From Candidatus Moraniibacteriota bacterium (GTDB taxonomy: Bacteria > Patescibacteriota > Minisyncoccia > Moranbacterales > DUUL01): a stretch of 32,482 nt of DNA. This document shows positions 29,314 through 32,482 of this stretch, one piece after another. Every line of letters begins with the position of its first letter. Position 1 is the first letter of the stretch. The stretch covers positions 67,300 through 99,781 of the forward strand of contig JALVDV010000005.1 of assembly GCA_027008775.1 (NCBI GenBank), given 5' to 3'. The position numbers were made by a program, and so were the translations under genes. The notes below the pieces were generated by a model. That model was not told the origin of the DNA, made no database searches, and saw only the letters and a program-made list of their open reading frames with translations.

Positions 29314-29621
29314 TTTTTACCTCTTTGTTTTTTGTTTTTGCTCTTTTTTCTTTTTCCGCATTTTACTTCTTTATTTTTTACTTTTTTGTATTTTTTGTTT
29401 TTTACGTTTTTTATCTTTTGACAGATTTTACATATTATTTGCCCTTCGCTCTCCAAGTTGCTGGCTTTAACGCTTTTTTATTATAAGTATTATGATATTA
29501 TCAATAATATCATAATAGACAAGATAAAAAGTTGTGAATAAAATTTTGTTTTTAAAAATATTTTGAAGACAGGATTTTGGTTGAGAGGAAATAATTTCTA
29601 ACCAACAGATTAAAAAACAGG
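29314..29621. other. T-rich tail of pyk and two palindromes
   Basis: About 90 bases of T-rich sequence follow the pyk stop. Then TTATGATATTAT-CA-ATAATATCATAA (29490-29515), a 12-bp-arm palindrome without a T run, and a second imperfect hairpin TTGGTT/AACCAA (29577-29605) just before the next ORF. No gene is seen. Confidence 0.6.
29490..29515. promoter_or_regulatory. 26-bp AT-rich palindrome, operator-like
   Basis: Perfect 12-bp arms separated by CA. The lack of a T run on either side argues against a terminator; an operator for the downstream gene is possible. Confidence 0.4.
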
Positions 29622-30542
29622 GTGTACCAAACATGGTTCGGAATCAGAAAGGACAAGTTGTTTGCCGAAACAATGTTTCATTTATATTATAGCCCGAATA
29701 TATTGGACAAGAGTTCTGTTTTTGTTATCATAAGTAACGAGTGGAGGAAAGTAAATACTGTAAACAACAACCAATTAAAACAGAATGAAAAAAACCAACA
29801 AATAAAAGTTGAAGAACAGATGGAGAAAAAAGAAGAAAAAGAACCAAAAGACAAACAAACAAAAACAAAAAAGAGAATAAAATTGGTTTTAAAAACAATT
29901 CTGATAATTACAGCTCTTGTTTTTTCTTGGCGTTTCTATTCTTTGGTTCGTTTTGAAGGCAGATTCACTCCTTGGTACGTTTGGGGGATTTCCAATCCCT
30001 ACAAGTATTGGCAAGAGCATATCGGTTTAAAGTTGATAGAACATGGAAAAAGGTATGACTTAAAACCAACCATAGATGAAAACGATCCGACAACCTACAA
30101 TGTTTATCAAAACAAAAAGCATCATTTCAGGTTTAAGTATCCGAAGGGGTTTGATTTGGAGTCAGAAGAGTCGCTTGGCTATAAAGGTCAAGATAATTAT
30201 ATTAAGTTCTCCAAAAAGGGAGATTATTCTCGAGAAAGCCAATGTTGGGTATATATTCTATACAAAGGTTGGGGTGTAGGTAAAAATTGGTTACCAAGAA
30301 AAAGGTTACTTGTTGAACATTACATTAAAAAAGGAAGTACTCCTTTTTATTTTGTGACCAAGAATGGACAGATTGCATACATCATCAATTATCATGCTAA
30401 TTCTACTGAACCTAAAAATAAAGAGGTTATGTATGTTGACCCATTGCACAATTCAAATATAATTAGAGTTAGTTCCACTTGTTATCCTGATAGTATCCAA
30501 ATGATAGATGATATAATTTCCACCTTTGAATTCACTCCTTAG
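29622..30542 (+). CDS. Hypothetical single-pass membrane protein
   Basis: The track ORF starts at a GTG (306 residues), but the first 66 residues are not convincing. The ATG at 29820 ('MEKKEEKEPKDKQTKTKKR') would give 240 residues and a typical Lys-rich cytoplasmic start. A GGAGG at 29743-29747 has no in-frame start nearby. One membrane helix lies at about 91-107 of the long form ('LVLKTILIITALVFSW'). The outer part contains 'YQNKKHHFRFKYPKGFDLES' and ends 'MIDDIISTFEF', a pattern seen in small lipoprotein-like domains with 'F.F.YP..F' followed by a late 'I.STF.F'. The family is not identified. Confidence 0.6.
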   Translation: MYQTWFGIRKDKLFAETMFHLYYSPNILDKSSVFVIISNEWRKVNTVNNNQLKQNEKNQQIKVEEQMEKKEEKEPKDKQTKTKKRIKLVLKTILIITALVFSWRFYSLVRFEGRFTPWYVWGISNPYKYWQEHIGLKLIEHGKRYDLKPTIDENDPTTYNVYQNKKHHFRFKYPKGFDLESEESLGYKGQDNYIKFSKKGDYSRESQCWVYILYKGWGVGKNWLPRKRLLVEHYIKKGSTPFYFVTKNGQIAYIINYHANSTEPKNKEVMYVDPLHNSNIIRVSSTCYPDSIQMIDDIISTFEFTP

Positions 30543-30565
30543 TTGCAATAATTACAAGTTATTCT

Positions 30566-30621
30566 TTCCATCATCCGCCAAACATATATGTTGAAATATA
30601 TATGCTTGGCAGACGATGGAA
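30566..30621 (+). terminator. Long imperfect hairpin after the hypothetical gene
   Basis: TTCCATC...GCCAA and TTGGC...GATGGAA with an inner ATATAT pair, then GATTTTCTTTC. Possible terminator with a weak T run, or a leader hairpin of the next gene. Confidence 0.45.
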
Positions 30622-30681
30622 GATTTTCTTTCATCGTGTTTCTTTGAAAACTAAATAAAAAAACAAAAAAGGAGGTCTGTT

Positions 30682-32376
30682 ATGGCAAAGAAAATCTTGT
30701 TTATGGTTTGTTTGGTTTTCCTGTTCCCCGGTCTTGTCGGGGCGGAGAATTGGACTAGGTCGTCAATTGAAATAAAAGAGAAAGGATGGTCGGAAAATGA
30801 CGGTTACAAAGTTTATGGCAAACTTGTTGAGCCACCGAGTGATAATGACAATGACTGTAATGCCAGCGAAACCATGCCGGATAAAGCCCTTCGTTTTAAT
30901 GTGCAACATTTGCGTGACTTAATCGGGCCGGATTTTGATGTTAACAATATTTACGTGGATGGAGTTACAGCTGGAGGAGAATACGCTTTGAATGTTTTGC
31001 AAGCTGATAATTTGCATCATGGAAATGGTTGGCAATTTAGATATCTGTGGAGAAAAGATCATCCCCCAAAAGATTGGCACCAATACAACGGCTATGTCTA
31101 CGTTTGTGTCGGTTCAACAGCGCGAGCTCTTGTTCAAGACAGTTCTTTTGAAAACATCGTTCTTTGGTATAAAAATCCAAACAAAACAACGTATCGCAAT
31201 GTTGATCTTTGCAAAGATGTTGGTTCAAATTGGTTTCAAAAGATTCTCGGTGAAACACAAGCCAATTTGATAAGCGGGTTTTGCGGAAACAACAACAAGG
31301 CAAACATTACCTTTGATTTTACAAACAATACCGCCGTGGTAACTTCAAACACTCCTTTAAAATCCGATGGTTCCAAGAGAATGGATATTTCCTTTTCCCA
31401 AGCCGGAGTAACTTCCGAACAAGTGAGAAATGGTCTGGGATATAGTCATAACGGAGCTTGGCAAACCAACCCCGGGGAAAGCGAAGGAACTTATGATAAT
31501 GATCCCCATACTCCTTCAGCCGATGTTCACATCGTTCACCTGAAAATCAGAAGAGAGGATCAAAGTCATTTTCACACCGAATCGGGAAAAGCTCTCTCTC
31601 CCGGAGAAAGCGTAGTAGTCTTCGCCGAAGGCAGGATTGAGAATCGTTCCAATGACATTTGTGATTACGTCAAGATGGAATACAATGTAACCACAAAAAA
31701 GAAATTCCGCCACACGGAAAAGAAAACTCTTGATGACGATGTCCTGGATGAAGACGAAAGAGAAGATGATTTCCAACCCGGAGATAAAATCAGTAAGACG
31801 ATGCGCAGAACAACCATTACTCTTTCCAACGATATGCAAGCAGTGACGGTTGCCACTGAAGGGAGGAACTCTTACACCTTTCCCATCACCCAAAAGCATC
31901 TCTACGAAAAGAAAATTCCTCTCTATTTCTGGTTGGATGTCAAAGTCAGAATAGACAACAGCGAGGACAGAGATGTTTCCTGCAATCAGGGAAGCGATTG
32001 TGACGAATACGCCAAGTTTGAGGTTCTCTTGCCTTGGTTTTCGTCCAGTTTTAAAGCCGATGCCGTTCTGGGAGAATCTTCTTTAGCAGTTGCTTTTGAG
32101 AATACTTCCGAGGCCAGTTCCGGCGCTATCAGTTCCTATCATTGGGATTTCGGTGACGGAGAGACTTCAGATGAAGAAAATCCGATCCATGTCTATGAAG
32201 AAGCCGGAACCTATACTGTAAGTTTGACAACCACCAGTACTTGGGGAGAAACCAGGACTTCCCAGCAAAAGATAGCGGTGATGGCGGAGCCGGCAGATGA
32301 ATACCCCAATCCGGGGAGTACGAACAAAGGAAACCTAACGGGAGTTATTTACTTGCTCCTGTTATCAGATGATTAA
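30682..32376 (+). CDS. Secreted protein with C-terminal PKD domain
   Basis: A 564-residue exported protein. Signal peptide (1-21, cleavage near 'VGA-E'). A large N-terminal region (about 22-450) without a recognised family contains paired cysteines ('DLCKDVGSNW' / 'SGFCGN', 'DVSCNQGSDCDEY') and 'VVVFAEGRIENRSNDICDYV', resembling DUF11-like or Ig-like beta domains. A PKD domain (about 455-540) follows, with the signature 'WDFGDGETS' and 'HVYEEAGTYTVSLT'. The tail 'GVIYLLLLSDD' is hydrophobic but too short for a sure anchor. PKD domains mediate protein-protein or carbohydrate contacts at cell surfaces. A strong AAGGAGGT Shine-Dalgarno fixes the start. Confidence 0.8.
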   Translation: MAKKILFMVCLVFLFPGLVGAENWTRSSIEIKEKGWSENDGYKVYGKLVEPPSDNDNDCNASETMPDKALRFNVQHLRDLIGPDFDVNNIYVDGVTAGGEYALNVLQADNLHHGNGWQFRYLWRKDHPPKDWHQYNGYVYVCVGSTARALVQDSSFENIVLWYKNPNKTTYRNVDLCKDVGSNWFQKILGETQANLISGFCGNNNKANITFDFTNNTAVVTSNTPLKSDGSKRMDISFSQAGVTSEQVRNGLGYSHNGAWQTNPGESEGTYDNDPHTPSADVHIVHLKIRREDQSHFHTESGKALSPGESVVVFAEGRIENRSNDICDYVKMEYNVTTKKKFRHTEKKTLDDDVLDEDEREDDFQPGDKISKTMRRTTITLSNDMQAVTVATEGRNSYTFPITQKHLYEKKIPLYFWLDVKVRIDNSEDRDVSCNQGSDCDEYAKFEVLLPWFSSSFKADAVLGESSLAVAFENTSEASSGAISSYHWDFGDGETSDEENPIHVYEEAGTYTVSLTTTSTWGETRTSQQKIAVMAEPADEYPNPGSTNKGNLTGVIYLLLLSDD

Positions 32377-32409
32377 AAACCAAAAAACCAGAAAAAGGAG
32401 GAAAAGAAG

Positions 32410-32482
32410 ATGAAAAGACTTTTAACCTTAACTCTGACTTTAACCATTGGAACCCTTTGTTTATTCTTCGTTACTAGTGTTC
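32410..32482 (+). CDS. Start of a secreted protein gene, truncated by the window
   Basis: ATG preceded by AAAGGAGG about 11 bases upstream, 33 bases after the PKD-protein stop. The 24 visible residues ('MKRLLTLTLTLTIGTLCLFF') form a signal peptide. Probably co-transcribed with the PKD gene; the rest is outside the window. Confidence 0.7.
   Translation, partial: MKRLLTLTLTLTIGTLCLFFVTSV

Noticed and set aside
26178-29540. DnaA-box-like TTATTCACA at about 26190 and its complement at about 29532
   Set aside because: Only two isolated boxes 3 kb apart and no dnaA or dnaN; not enough for an origin.

Overview
The window looks like a chromosome segment of a Candidate Phyla Radiation bacterium (Patescibacteria). 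The reasons are the many paralogous two-helix proteins of the T4SS-pilin (TrbC/VirB2-like) type, the AT-rich compact layout, the eukaryote-like (type 2) isoleucyl-tRNA synthetase with its HYGH motif, and several secreted proteins of unknown family. TGA is used as a stop (for example at the end of the SPFH gene), so the code is standard table 11, not the recoded UGA of Gracilibacteria/Absconditabacteria. This placement is inference from gene content; no 16S is present.

Layout. 0.5-2 kb: a two-gene unit (SPFH/Band-7 protein plus a membrane partner) ended by a clear terminator. 2-9.6 kb: seven genes with nine T4SS-pilin-like two-helix units, divergent around a double promoter at about 7.8-7.9 kb. 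They include one large disulfide-rich protein with a C-terminal M15-peptidase-like domain, and a solute-binding lipoprotein sits among them. 9.6-12.4 kb: tRNA-Trp with a foldable leader, convergent with secE-nusG-rplK-rplA-rpmG, which runs from a perfect consensus promoter. 12.4-14.1 kb: CorA-like transporter and EngB GTPase. 14.1-15.7 kb: PerR-like regulator, a 13-codon Lys-rich micro-ORF and a Prx6-type peroxiredoxin preceded by a 7-1-7 palindrome, a plausible peroxide-response unit. 15.7-16.6 kb: membrane protein of unknown family. 16.9-20.3 kb: a dockerin-bearing secreted protein followed by a cohesin/Ig-like secreted protein, the latter split by a G7 homopolymer frameshift. 20.3-25.3 kb: an Ile-type T-box leader, a GxxExxY gene between 38-bp inverted repeats, and ileS with a histidine-phosphatase domain inserted in its zinc region. 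25.3-26.2 kb: a non-coding, highly structured stretch with its own strong minus-strand promoter. 26.2-29.3 kb: single-pass membrane protein and pyruvate kinase. 29.3-32.5 kb: hypothetical membrane and secreted proteins, one with a PKD domain.

How it fits together. The window mixes housekeeping genes (translation, NusG/SecE, pyruvate kinase, EngB) with envelope and surface functions typical of an episymbiotic lifestyle. Best leads are: the adjacent cohesin and dockerin genes; the T-box with a short stem I driving an ileS operon apparently interrupted by a mobile GxxExxY cassette; the IleRS-phosphatase fusion; an ORF-less minus-strand RNA candidate near 25.92-26.07 kb; and a palindromic repeat present in two reading frames inside ileS and once between nusG and rplK. 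Most promoters I could place carry a TGn extended -10. All calls come from reading the sequence; no searches were run.
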